6,594 nt of DNA from Ruminococcaceae bacterium UBA5450 (GCA_002424295.1 DIQY01000011.1:1-6594), one strand, 5' to 3'; shown: positions 1-6,270, counted from the first letter of the stretch. The notes: generated by a model from the sequence alone, not told the origin. Made by a program: numbers and translations.

Positions 1-135
1 ACGGACGTGATGGCGAGGCAGGTAGAGGCGGGCCGTGCGGCCAAATGCGATGGCTTTATGTTTTACGCTTATGATGACTTTCTGGCTCAGGAGAAGCAGC
101 AGGAGGTAGAAAATGTGGTCAAATTGTTTCAATGA
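1..135 (+). CDS. C-terminal fragment, possibly a family-10-like glycosyl hydrolase
   Basis: An open frame enters from the left edge in phase 1 and stops at TGA 133-135, leaving 44 residues. The fragment contains RQVEAGRAAKCDGFMFYAYD and ends in a charged helix-like tail (QEKQQEVENVVKLFQ). A basic and glutamine start (RQ), then a cysteine/aspartate-glycine-phenylalanine-x-phenylalanine-tyrosine strand followed by tyrosine and aspartate, resembles the last strand and helix of the TIM barrel in GHL10 (DUF187-type) glycosyl-hydrolase-like proteins of Firmicutes, where the end usually reads roughly GGFxxYxYxSL. This is inferred from motif memory on a short fragment. The frame is clearly coding, since it has no stop and its composition fits a gene, but the family is tentative. 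The next gene's promoter begins 5 bases after the stop. Confidence 0.42.
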   Translation, partial: TDVMARQVEAGRAAKCDGFMFYAYDDFLAQEKQQEVENVVKLFQ

Positions 136-140
136 CCGTC

Positions 141-169
141 TTGTAAATGATGGGGAGCAGTGGTATACT
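141..169 (+). promoter_or_regulatory. Sigma-A-like promoter of the 158-aa membrane protein gene
   Basis: A -35 hexamer TTGTAA (141-146, 4 of 6 to consensus) and a -10 hexamer TATACT (164-169, 5 of 6) are separated by 17 bases. TG at 161-162 gives an extended -10 (TGGTATACT). Transcription would start near 176, about 30 bases before the chosen ATG. The -35 lies just after the stop of the upstream gene, so the downstream gene probably has its own transcript, though read-through from upstream is not excluded. Confidence 0.68.
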
Positions 170-206
170 AAATCCCACGGAAAAATCAAAATAAAGGATG
201 GTTATT

Positions 207-683
207 ATGCAGCAAATTTTAGGAATTGTGCTTGTAGCAGCGATTTTATGCTTCTTTGCATTTTACGGATTTGGAAAGATAGGACATGCCAATCAAAAGC
301 TCAAAAAAATTCATTTTTATCAATATGGAACTTCTGCTTCGGCTGCGAAAGATAGTGATTTAGTCAAAAAATTTTATCCTGCATTTGAAGAGTGTCTGGC
401 GGAGCAAAAACCGCTTACACACGAGCAGCGTGTAGATGATGATTTTATGGAAGCGATGCGCAGAGAGAAAACTTGCGCGGAGATGGAATATGAAAAAGAT
501 GCACCTGCGCTCCACTTTTTAGGGGAGATTGGCAATCCGGATTTTTTAAAAATGGGATATGACCGTTTGTTTCTCTGTAAAGAAGATGGACTGCTTTTTA
601 TTAGCTTTCATGGACAATATCAGAATGACCCCGTTTTTCTTAGGAACTTGAATCCTGTCTTTTCATGCCTTGAAGAAAAATAA
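207..683 (+). CDS. Hypothetical membrane-anchored protein, 158 aa
   Basis: I do not recognise a family. The start at 207 (MQQILGIV...) is preferred over the in-frame ATG at 198 because the ribosome binding site AAAGGA (193-198) overlaps the latter and sits 8 bases ahead of 207. Residues 3-22 form one hydrophobic segment followed by basic residues (K24, then KLKK), which suggests an N-terminal anchor or uncleaved signal with the rest outside the membrane or at its surface. Residues 50-100 are charged and probably helical. The C-terminal 60 residues hold an aromatic-rich, strand-like section, DRLFLCKEDGLLFISFHGQY, that could be a small folded domain. The gene has a promoter immediately upstream and a strong terminator 9 bases after the stop, so it is probably transcribed alone. 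Its neighbours give no clear functional clue. That it is a real gene is well supported; its role is unknown. Confidence 0.78.
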   Translation: MQQILGIVLVAAILCFFAFYGFGKIGHANQKLKKIHFYQYGTSASAAKDSDLVKKFYPAFEECLAEQKPLTHEQRVDDDFMEAMRREKTCAEMEYEKDAPALHFLGEIGNPDFLKMGYDRLFLCKEDGLLFISFHGQYQNDPVFLRNLNPVFSCLEEK

Positions 684-691
684 AAATTTTT

Positions 692-743
692 AAATCACAA
701 AAGGGATCGCTTTGAGTAGTGATCCCTTTTGTGATTTCTTTTG
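692..743 (+). terminator. Strong intrinsic terminator after the 158-aa gene
   Basis: The perfect 17-bp arms AAATCACAAAAGGGATC (692-708) and GATCCCTTTTGTGATTT (721-737) enclose a 12-base loop, and CTTTTG follows on the plus strand. The stem is long. On the minus strand it is followed by the complement of the A/T-rich run at 681-691 (TAAAAATTTTTA), so it may also stop minus-strand transcription that leaks past the 745-778 hairpin. Confidence 0.88.
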
Positions 744-744
744 T

Positions 745-778
745 AAAAAATACACCCGGATGAAAAATCATCCGGGTG
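745..778 (-). terminator. Intrinsic terminator of the NlpC/P60 hydrolase gene
   Basis: CACCCGGATG (753-762) pairs with CATCCGGGTG (769-778). One further A-T pair (763/768) closes a 4-base loop. Read on the minus strand, the GC-rich hairpin is followed at once by TATTTTTT (complement of 745-752), the classic Rho-independent arrangement. It begins 20 bases after the hydrolase stop codon. Together with the hairpin at 692-737 it insulates two convergent genes. Confidence 0.9.
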
Positions 779-798
779 AAAATTTTTATGTAGTTTCT

Positions 799-2058
799 TT
801 ATAGTCTACCATAGGAGTAGAAATGCTGCAGATTATAAGAAGATTCTGTTGAGCATTCGGCAACACCGCTATCTTCTGCATTGATCATCATATTGCTGCC
901 AATGTAAATGCCAACATGTGTGACTGTTTCTCCACAGTCATAAGTGCCTTGGAAGAAGATCAAATCTCCGGGCTGTCTTTCAGAAACAGAAACTCTAGAA
1001 CATTCATTGCAGAGCCCTTGTGCAGTGGTTCTGGAGACTCCATAAGCCCAGCAGATCAAACCGGAGCAGTCAAAAGCATCTGGTCCAGCGGCGCCCATTA
1101 CATAAGGCTTTCCAAGAGCAGATTCCGCTTTGGCAATCACGCTGGAGAAAGAGGCGGAAGATCCTCCGGACGAACCAGAAGAGTCACTGTTGGAAGAACC
1201 ACCACTATAGGAGCCGGAATTATTGTTTCCACTGTTCCCGGAAGCGGCAGCTGCCGTTTGAGTTGTAGAAGTACTTGTCGCAGTTTGAGCTGTAGAAGTA
1301 CTTGCCGCAGTTTGTTGTCCGGACCAACTGCTGAGGGCGGCAGAGATCTTAGCAGTTTTTGCGTCCAAAGAAGAACTCTTGCTTTCCAGATCAAGTTCTT
1401 GCTGTCCAATGTCTTGCAGGAATTGCGTAGTTTCCTCTAGGGAAGAGGATAACTGTTGCTGCTTTTGATCAACAGAGTCTTTTAATGCTGAGACTTCCTG
1501 ACGCTTTTGGTCAATTACTTGTTTTTGATTCTGAACTTCCTGCTTCTCTGTTTTCGGCCGATCAATCAAGTCGGTATCATGCTGCGTGACCATGGTGACT
1601 GCTTCTGTTTTATCAGCCAGATCCAGCAGATCTGTTGAAGAGAGAAGAATTTGCAGGTTGCAGGCATCTCCACTCATGTAAAGAGCACATAGACGCTCTT
1701 TTAATTGATTTGTGTCATCGTCAATTTGCACTTGCTTTTTGTCGATGTCATCCTGAACTTGTTGTTCCTGCAGATCTAGGTCTGTTATCTGATTGTTATA
1801 ATTGTTGACTTCGTCTTCGATTGTAGCGAGCTGTGACTGCAAAGCGGCGGCATAAGCTGTCTTGTCGTCTTTGTTCTGCCGCAACGCAGAAAGTTGATCA
1901 TCATTTTCTTTTTGCTGATTGGCAAGCTCAGACTGTTGTGTCTGCAGAGAAGCACTATCCTCTGCATGAACAGTAGGGAGTGCCATGTTTGCAGTAACAA
2001 CTGAGAAGGCCAAAACGACTGTTAGAATACGTAAGGCTGCAGATTTTTTTAATTTCAA
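799..2058 (-). CDS. Secreted coiled-coil NlpC/P60 peptidoglycan endopeptidase (CwlO/PcsB-like)
   Basis: A 419-aa protein with the layout of Firmicute D,L-endopeptidases that cut peptidoglycan stem peptides during growth or division. Residues 1-32 are a Sec signal peptide: a basic start (KLKK), a hydrophobic core, and the likely cleavage site VHA|ED. Residues about 35-240 are Gln/Asp/Lys-rich heptad-like helices, with the family-typical stretch ERLCALYMSGDACNLQILLS (121-140). In CwlO and PcsB this coiled coil answers to the FtsEX transporter; no ftsEX is visible here. Residues 250-304 are a Ser/Thr/Gly/Asn linker with a 9-residue tandem repeat. Residues 305-419 are the catalytic domain, with nucleophile C331 in FDCSGLICW, H381 in VTHVGIYIG, and N393 in MINAEDSG as the likely third polar residue, where many relatives have His. 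The start codon is TTG, chosen because AAGGA (2064-2068) sits 5 bases upstream and it gives a complete signal peptide. The gene is probably transcribed alone and under WalR control. Confidence 0.93.
   Translation of the reverse strand: MKLKKSAALRILTVVLAFSVVTANMALPTVHAEDSASLQTQQSELANQQKENDDQLSALRQNKDDKTAYAAALQSQLATIEDEVNNYNNQITDLDLQEQQVQDDIDKKQVQIDDDTNQLKERLCALYMSGDACNLQILLSSTDLLDLADKTEAVTMVTQHDTDLIDRPKTEKQEVQNQKQVIDQKRQEVSALKDSVDQKQQQLSSSLEETTQFLQDIGQQELDLESKSSSLDAKTAKISAALSSWSGQQTAASTSTAQTATSTSTTQTAAAASGNSGNNNSGSYSGGSSNSDSSGSSGGSSASFSSVIAKAESALGKPYVMGAAGPDAFDCSGLICWAYGVSRTTAQGLCNECSRVSVSERQPGDLIFFQGTYDCGETVTHVGIYIGSNMMINAEDSGVAECSTESSYNLQHFYSYGRL
1256..1309 (-). repeat. 27-bp tandem repeat, two copies, in the hydrolase linker
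   Basis: Copies at 1256-1282 and 1283-1309 differ at only two positions, and the start of a third (GTTTG) follows at 1310. Read on the minus strand, each unit encodes nine residues: AASTSTAQT (residues 251-259) and ATSTSTTQT (260-268). The repeat keeps the reading frame and lies in the disordered Ser/Thr-rich spacer between coiled coil and catalytic domain. It probably arose by slippage and may vary in copy number between strains. Confidence 0.85.
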
Positions 2059-2079
2059 TCGTATCCTTCTTTCTATTTT

Positions 2080-2107
2080 ATTATCGTTGACTTTAAAATA
2101 AATGTAA
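2080..2107 (-). promoter_or_regulatory. Possible second, weaker promoter of the hydrolase gene
   Basis: Read on the minus strand, TTACAT (complement of 2102-2107) and GATAAT (complement of 2080-2085) are 16 bases apart. A start near 2073 would leave a leader of only about 14 bases before the TTG start. The match is moderate in very AT-rich DNA, so it may be chance. It matters because it would place the WalR-type box upstream of the promoter, the position expected for activation. Confidence 0.3.
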
Positions 2108-2122
2108 GTTTTGTAATCACCA

Positions 2123-2139
2123 ATTACATTTTTGTTACA
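2123..2139 (-). promoter_or_regulatory. WalR (YycF)-type operator ahead of the hydrolase gene
   Basis: The minus strand reads TGTAACAAAAATGTAAT, a perfect fit to the WalR recognition pattern of two TGTWAH direct half-sites separated by 5 bases. WalRK is the essential wall-homeostasis two-component system of many Firmicutes, and genes of the CwlO/PcsB type are established members of its regulon. The box starts at the last base of the predicted -10 (2139-2144) and covers the predicted start point near 2132. If that promoter is the active one, this position suggests repression; with the possible downstream promoter it would suit activation. The sequence match is direct; the regulator and the direction of control are inferred. 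Confidence 0.66.
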
Positions 2140-2166
2140 TTATATCACAATCTGTTGATTTGTCAA
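2139..2166 (-). promoter_or_regulatory. Near-consensus sigma-A promoter of the hydrolase gene
   Basis: On the minus strand a perfect TTGACA (complement of 2161-2166) is followed after 16 bases by a perfect TATAAT (complement of 2139-2144), preceded by TGA, which makes an extended -10. Transcription would start near 2132, giving a leader of about 74 bases. A-rich DNA just upstream (minus-strand TTTTTAATCAAAAATT) could act as an UP element. This is the strongest promoter-like sequence in the window. Confidence 0.82.
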
Positions 2167-2359
2167 ATTTTTGATTAAAAAATCGTTTTTAAAGAAAATG
2201 AACAGTAAAGTAAAGAAAATAGAAGAATAATGGGAAATAAAAATCAGAAGATAATTCTTTGAAAGTTAGATGCTAAAGTATTTTTATGGATTAACGGTGG
2301 CTGCTTTTTTATAGTAATTACGGGTGCGCTTTTTATTCGTCCTTTTTGGGAAAGAGCTG
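2167..2359. other. AT-rich intergenic DNA, no gene found
   Basis: Together with the promoter region to its left this makes a 301-bp gap between ytaF and the hydrolase gene. It is A/T-rich, with purine-rich runs on the plus strand (about 2191-2250). The longest plus-strand start here, ATG at 2198, runs 10 codons without a ribosome binding site. I see no stable GC-rich hairpin with a U-tract directly after the ytaF stop, so where ytaF transcription ends is unclear; it may run on toward the hydrolase gene. Confidence 0.6.
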
Positions 2360-2938
2360 TTAAATACATTTGCAAAGCCCTAAAATCAGCAGAATGCAGC
2401 CGGAAATTGCTTCTGCATAACGACCTAGAATTTTAGCTAAATAGGTTTTTCCAAGGTATTGCCCAAGGCATAGCATGGCAATGCTTACGAAAAAAGTGCA
2501 GCAGGAGGTTAAAACGGAAGGGAGTCCTGCAATGCTGGCACTGATTCCCATACCAAGATTATTAAGGGTCAGCGCGCAAGCAATCAGTAAAGTTTGAGAA
2601 AGTGAAAGGACGGAAGGGGAGGCGGTAGGAGATTGAGCGTTCGTATTTTTAGCCGGTGTCTCTTTGGGAGAAATCGGTCTTATACCATCCCATAAAAAGT
2701 AGAGGCCGAGGAAAATCAGCAAAAGGTTGCCAATCGTCTGTGCGTATTTTGGGGCGAGAGAATGAGCTGCAAAACTGCCAAGAGTCATTGCAAGAAAGGT
2801 TCCTACACAGGAAACGAGAGCGATAATTACATTATACAGAAAAGGAATCCGAATTTTTCGGATTCCATAAGTAATGCCAATTGTCATATTATCAAGATTT
2901 GCGGAGCAAGCAAATAAAAAAGCCTCAAAAAATTGCAT
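2360..2938 (-). CDS. ytaF: Sporulation membrane protein YtaF (MntP-like fold)
   Basis: A 192-aa polytopic membrane protein of the YtaF family, related to the MntP manganese exporters. It has two homologous halves of about three membrane segments each. The first half begins with SANLDNMTIGITYGIRKIRI (12-31), where LD-x2-x2-GITYG-R-KIRIPF is characteristic of YtaF. The second half begins with LTLNNLGMGISASIAGL (123-139), also typical. A hydrophilic, Pro/Ser/Thr-rich loop (about 88-112) joins the halves. The acidic residue of the first repeat (D16) is present, while the second has NN rather than Asp, as I recall for YtaF, so manganese transport should not be assumed. The exact role in sporulation is not established. 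The ATG at 2938 follows a GAAGGTGAGG ribosome binding site (2946-2955) by 7 bases. Length is near that of the Bacillus family members. It implies a spore-forming host or descent from one. Confidence 0.86.
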   Translation of the reverse strand: MQFFEAFLFACSANLDNMTIGITYGIRKIRIPFLYNVIIALVSCVGTFLAMTLGSFAAHSLAPKYAQTIGNLLLIFLGLYFLWDGIRPISPKETPAKNTNAQSPTASPSVLSLSQTLLIACALTLNNLGMGISASIAGLPSVLTSCCTFFVSIAMLCLGQYLGKTYLAKILGRYAEAISGCILLILGLCKCI

Positions 2939-2973
2939 ATGATTGCCTCACCTTCAAATAATTTATAACCCAG

Positions 2974-3002
2974 TCTATACAAATTTAATTTGAATGGTGC
3001 AA
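2974..3002 (-). promoter_or_regulatory. Sigma-A-like promoter of ytaF
   Basis: On the minus strand TTGCAC (complement of 2997-3002) and TATAGA (complement of 2974-2979) are 17 bases apart, each 4 of 6 to consensus. A start near 2967 gives a leader of about 30 bases. The -35 lies only 5 bases after the gatB terminator hairpin, so ytaF is likely uncoupled from the gat operon. I found no clear sporulation sigma-factor motif here. Confidence 0.55.
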
Positions 3003-3007
3003 TCTTG

Positions 3008-3054
3008 AAAAAAGGTTTCCGCCTTCCTGAGACAGGAAGACGGAAACCTTTTTT
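3008..3054 (-). terminator. Intrinsic terminator of the gatCAB operon
   Basis: Left arm 3008-3029 and right arm 3033-3054 pair over 21 of 22 positions, with one C/A mismatch (3022/3040) and an AGA loop. The core is GGTTTCCG/CGGAAACC plus CTTCCTG/CAGGAAG, flanked by six A-T pairs. On the minus strand it ends in TTTTTTCAAG, right after the gatB stop at 3077-3079. The symmetry means it can also work on the plus strand. Confidence 0.92.
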
Positions 3055-3076
3055 GAGGACGATATCAGAAAATCAT

Positions 3077-4495
3077 TTAATTTTTAAAGAGATTCACCAG
3101 AGTCGTCTCTGCTTTTTGAGCATCTGCGCGGCCATGGGTTGATTTCATCACAAAGCCAACTAATGCTTTGATCGCTTTTTCTTTGCCGCCGAGATAATCT
3201 TTTGCAGCGTTTGGATTCTTTTCGATTGCCTCTTTGCAAAGTCTTTGCAGATCTTCATCGCTGATACCGGCAAGATCTTTTTCTGATAAAAAGTCAGCGG
3301 CAGGTTTTCCGGTGTCCAACATTTTTTCCAAAGTGGACTTTACAAGGTTCATCCGAATCTTTCCGTCGTCCAACAATTTGATCAGTTCATGAAGATGTTT
3401 GGGGGTAACATTGATTTCGAAAGCTTCCTTGGCACTGTCACTTTCCAAACGGCGGAAAATCTGTCCTAAAATACAGGAAGCGAGCGCTTTCTTATTTTGA
3501 ATTCCTTCAGAAGCCTGATCAAAATATTGCCAGCAGCGACGGTAACGGAGAAGATTTTTAGCATCCGCTTCGCTGATTTGATATTCTTCAGTGTAGCGAT
3601 GAAATTTATCTTCTTCCGGCTCCGGCAGAAGAGCCTTCAATTCGGCAATCTTTTCTTTTGGAACATGAATCGTAACGAGATCAGGATCACGGAAATAGCG
3701 ATAATCCTGCGCATCTTCTTTTCCGCGCATTCCTTCGGTGCAGTCGTTTGTTTCATCGTAGCGGCGAGTTTCCTGTGTAACCTCTTTACCGGCTTCCAAA
3801 AGATCGATCTGCCGTGCAAATTCATATTCTACCGCTTTGGTGATGAAGTTGATTGAGTTCATGTTTTTGATTTCGGTACGAGTGCCAAGATTTTTGGCGC
3901 CTTTTTCCCTTGTCGAGATATTAACGTCGCATCGCACGGAACCTTCTTGCATTTTGCAGTCGGAGATACCGATGTAGCGCATGATGGACTGAATTTTCTC
4001 TACATATTCGCGTACTTCGTCAACCGTACGGAAATCCGGTTCCGTAACGATTTCAATTAAAGGGACACCGCCGCGGTTATAGTCTACATAGGTATTTCCA
4101 CGGGAATGAACGAGCTTTCCTGCATCTTCTTCAATATGGATACGCAGAATCCGGATTCTGCGTCCGTCAGAAAGATCAAGGTAGCCGTTTTTACAAAGCG
4201 GCTGATCGTACTGTGAAATCTGATAAGCTTTTGGCAGATCAGGGTAGACATAGTTTTTACGATCCATTTTGCTTTCTTCTGCAATTTCGCAATGGGTGGA
4301 AAGACCCGCCATAATGGCATATTCCACGACCTTTTGATTCAGTTTTGGAAGGGTGCCGGGTAACCCAATGCAGATGGGACAGCAGTGAGTGTTTGGTTCT
4401 CCGCCAAATTGGGTGGTACAGCTGCAGAAGATTTTTGTTTTGGTAGCAAGTTCCACATGGGTTTCAAGGCCCACAACCAGTTCGTACTGACTCAT
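3077..4495 (-). CDS. gatB: Aspartyl/glutamyl-tRNA amidotransferase subunit B
   Basis: GatB is the kinase and tRNA-binding subunit of GatCAB: it activates Glu-tRNA(Gln) or Asp-tRNA(Asn) with ATP so that ammonia from GatA can form Gln-tRNA or Asn-tRNA. The 472-aa protein has the family's full length and blocks: VVGLETHVEL (7-16), a cysteine cluster C24/C26/C39/C42 around GGEPNTHCCPICIGLPG (a likely metal site), MDRKNYVYPDLPKAYQISQY (77-96), HIEEDAGKLVH (120-130), YNRGGVPLIEIVTEPD (139-154), MQEGSVRCDVNIS (182-194) and EDAQDYRYFRDPDL (260-273). The C-terminal third is the helical GatB/YqeY-type tRNA-binding tail. The start at 4495 gives MSQYELVV and an ATGA overlap with the gatA stop (4492-4495), with GGGGGTGG upstream. 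An in-frame ATG at 4522 would add nine residues of atypical sequence and overlap gatA further, so I reject it. Confidence 0.97.
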   Translation of the reverse strand: MSQYELVVGLETHVELATKTKIFCSCTTQFGGEPNTHCCPICIGLPGTLPKLNQKVVEYAIMAGLSTHCEIAEESKMDRKNYVYPDLPKAYQISQYDQPLCKNGYLDLSDGRRIRILRIHIEEDAGKLVHSRGNTYVDYNRGGVPLIEIVTEPDFRTVDEVREYVEKIQSIMRYIGISDCKMQEGSVRCDVNISTREKGAKNLGTRTEIKNMNSINFITKAVEYEFARQIDLLEAGKEVTQETRRYDETNDCTEGMRGKEDAQDYRYFRDPDLVTIHVPKEKIAELKALLPEPEEDKFHRYTEEYQISEADAKNLLRYRRCWQYFDQASEGIQNKKALASCILGQIFRRLESDSAKEAFEINVTPKHLHELIKLLDDGKIRMNLVKSTLEKMLDTGKPAADFLSEKDLAGISDEDLQRLCKEAIEKNPNAAKDYLGGKEKAIKALVGFVMKSTHGRADAQKAETTLVNLFKN

Positions 4496-5958
4496 TTTTC
4501 CACCCCCATTTTTACCGGGCAAAATACGGTATCACGGGCAGCTTTTTCATATTGGTGAGCAGCCCGCAGAATTGTTGCTTCCCCAAATTTTTTACCGATC
4601 AGCTGCATTCCTACCGGCATATTGTCTTCGTCTTTTCCGCAGGGAACGCTGATTCCCGGCAATCCGGCAATATTAACCGGTACGGTGCAAATATCCGTGC
4701 GGTAATTGTCGACGGCATTTGAGCTGTAATGCTGAGGAAGTGCTGTTACTGGGACAGTGGGGGCAAGAATGATATCACATTTTTGGAAGGCGGATTGGAA
4801 CGCATCGACGATTTTTCCGCGCAAAATCTGTGCTTTTTTGTAATAGGCGTCATAGTAGCCGGAAGACAACACATAAGTGCCAAGGAGAATTCGGCGCTGA
4901 ACTTCTGCGCCGAAACCTTCACTTCGAGTTTTGCAGATCATTTCATTAAGATCATTGTAACGTTCCGTCTTGTAACCGTAACGGATTCCATCATAGCGGC
5001 CGAGATTGGAAGAAGCCTCTGCACAAGCCAAAATATAATAGACAGGCAGCGCATACTGAAGTTCTGGTAAAGCGAGAGGAATCAGTTTACAGCCGAGTTC
5101 CTGATAGGTTTTCTGAGCGTCTTCCAATGCTTTTTGAACGCCGGGGCGCAGACCTTCGTAATATTCTTTCGGAATACCGATTTTCATGCCTTTGATGGAT
5201 TGATTTAAACTTTCAGCACAGGGAGCCCCTTTTCGTCCGCTGCAGGTGCTGTCACGTTCGTCATAAGATGAGATCGCATCAAAGACCAGTGCGGCATCTT
5301 CAGCACAGCCGGCGATCGGCCCAATTTGGTCGAAGGAACTTGCAAATGCGATCAGACCATAACGAGAGACTGCACCGTAGGTTGGCTTTAACCCGACAAC
5401 ACCGCAGAAAGAAGCAGGCTGCCGAATAGAACCGCCGGTATCGCTGCCCAATGCGTAAGCGGCGAGATTTGCGCAAACAGCGCTGGCGCCGCCGCCGGAA
5501 GAACCGCCGGGAACCCGCTTTAAATCGTGTGGATTCTTGGCGCCGCCGTAGCAGCTTGTTTCACAAGTGGAACCCATTGCAAATTCGTCCATATTGGTTT
5601 TGCCGAGAAGAATCGCATTTTGTGCTTTTAAAGTTTCCCAAACTGCAGCGTCATAGATTGGGGTGTAACCGCTCAAAATTTTAGAGCAGCAGGTCGTTGG
5701 AATCTTGTTGGTGCTGAGATTGTCCTTTAAGGTCATCGGTACGCCTTCCAGAGGGGAAAGTGGCTTTCCGGCGGCAATTTTCTGATCCACTCTTTTTGCA
5801 GCGGAAAACGCTTCTTGGGGAGTGACAGTCACATAGGAATTTAAGATCTGGTTATCGCGCTCGATTGCATCCAGATAACTTTTGGTCAGTTCTTCACAGG
5901 AATATTCCCTGTGAAGGAGCCCTTCCTGAATTTTTCGAATCGTACTGTAAGAATCCAT
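4492..5958 (-). CDS. gatA: Aspartyl/glutamyl-tRNA amidotransferase subunit A
   Basis: GatA is the glutaminase of GatCAB and belongs to the amidase-signature family; it releases ammonia from glutamine and feeds it to GatB. The 488-aa protein is the usual length. The Ser-cisSer-Lys triad is intact: K78 in PMTLKDN, cis-Ser S153 in VPGGSSGGGASAV, and nucleophile S177 in GSDTGGSIRQPA. These sit one residue before the Lys79/Ser154/Ser178 numbering known from the Staphylococcus aureus enzyme, supporting the start choice. Further family blocks are LLGKTNMDEFAMGS (117-130) and the C-terminal PVNIAGLPGISVPCG stretch. The ATG at 5958 has a strong AGGAGGA site (5964-5970) 5 bases upstream that overlaps the TAA stop of gatC. 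The gene ends in the ATGA shared with gatB, indicating translational coupling. Confidence 0.98.
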   Translation of the reverse strand: MDSYSTIRKIQEGLLHREYSCEELTKSYLDAIERDNQILNSYVTVTPQEAFSAAKRVDQKIAAGKPLSPLEGVPMTLKDNLSTNKIPTTCCSKILSGYTPIYDAAVWETLKAQNAILLGKTNMDEFAMGSTCETSCYGGAKNPHDLKRVPGGSSGGGASAVCANLAAYALGSDTGGSIRQPASFCGVVGLKPTYGAVSRYGLIAFASSFDQIGPIAGCAEDAALVFDAISSYDERDSTCSGRKGAPCAESLNQSIKGMKIGIPKEYYEGLRPGVQKALEDAQKTYQELGCKLIPLALPELQYALPVYYILACAEASSNLGRYDGIRYGYKTERYNDLNEMICKTRSEGFGAEVQRRILLGTYVLSSGYYDAYYKKAQILRGKIVDAFQSAFQKCDIILAPTVPVTALPQHYSSNAVDNYRTDICTVPVNIAGLPGISVPCGKDEDNMPVGMQLIGKKFGEATILRAAHQYEKAARDTVFCPVKMGVEK

Positions 5959-5969
5959 TTGTTTCCTCC

Positions 5970-6248
5970 TTATGACCGCTTCTTTACGAGAAAACAGCCG
6001 TCGTCCTGATCCTGCGCATTTTTTAGAATTTCTTCTTGCGGCAGGCTTTCCTGTATGGTGTCTTCACGAAACACATTAGAAAGACCGTTAATATTATCAA
6101 AATCGTTCTGATCTGCGGGAATGGAATTGATGGTATCCGCAAAATCAATGATGGAATTCATTTCTTCCGCAAGATTTTGAAGCTTTTCGGGTGGAATAGA
6201 AAGTTTTGCAAGCTTTGCAAGACTCAACAGTTCTTCATGGCTGACCAT
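5970..6248 (-). CDS. gatC: Aspartyl/glutamyl-tRNA amidotransferase subunit C
   Basis: GatC is the small scaffold that wraps GatA and GatB together. The 92-aa protein shows the family plan: an N-terminal helix, EELLSLAKLAKLSIPPEKLQ; a second helix ending in the MNSIIDFADTIN region; an extended middle; the conserved NVFREDTIQESLPQEEIL section; and a short C-terminal strand. That strand ends FLVKKRS instead of the common F-x-VPK-V/I, a small divergence. The start at 6248 (MVSHEELL) is chosen for the AAAAGGAGGA site at 6254-6263, 5 bases upstream. A longer in-frame start at 6311 would add 21 residues unlike any GatC and lacks a ribosome binding site. It is first in the gatC-gatA-gatB operon. Together the three genes suggest that the host forms Gln-tRNA and/or Asn-tRNA by the indirect route. 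Confidence 0.95.
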   Translation of the reverse strand: MVSHEELLSLAKLAKLSIPPEKLQNLAEEMNSIIDFADTINSIPADQNDFDNINGLSNVFREDTIQESLPQEEILKNAQDQDDGCFLVKKRS

Positions 6249-6270
6249 AAGGTTCCTCCTTTTGCCGGGT

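Noticed and set aside
113..355. Plus-strand frame of 80 codons overlapping the left-edge gene and the 158-aa gene
   Set aside because: It starts inside the upstream coding region without a ribosome binding site, runs through the promoter and overlaps a better supported gene in another frame.
916..1440. Long plus-strand open frame (174 codons), Ser/Arg-rich, opposite the hydrolase
   Set aside because: It mirrors the repetitive Ser/Gly/Thr linker of the hydrolase on the other strand, has no ribosome binding site and contains the same tandem repeat as low-complexity RSTCRSLSC sequence.
2198..2230. Tiny plus-strand open frame in the intergenic region
   Set aside because: Ten codons, no ribosome binding site and low-complexity A-rich DNA.
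4496..4522. Upstream ATG for gatB adding MPGKNGGGK
   Set aside because: The GGGGGTGG ribosome binding site lies inside this extension and the ATGA overlap points to 4495; the extra residues do not fit the family.
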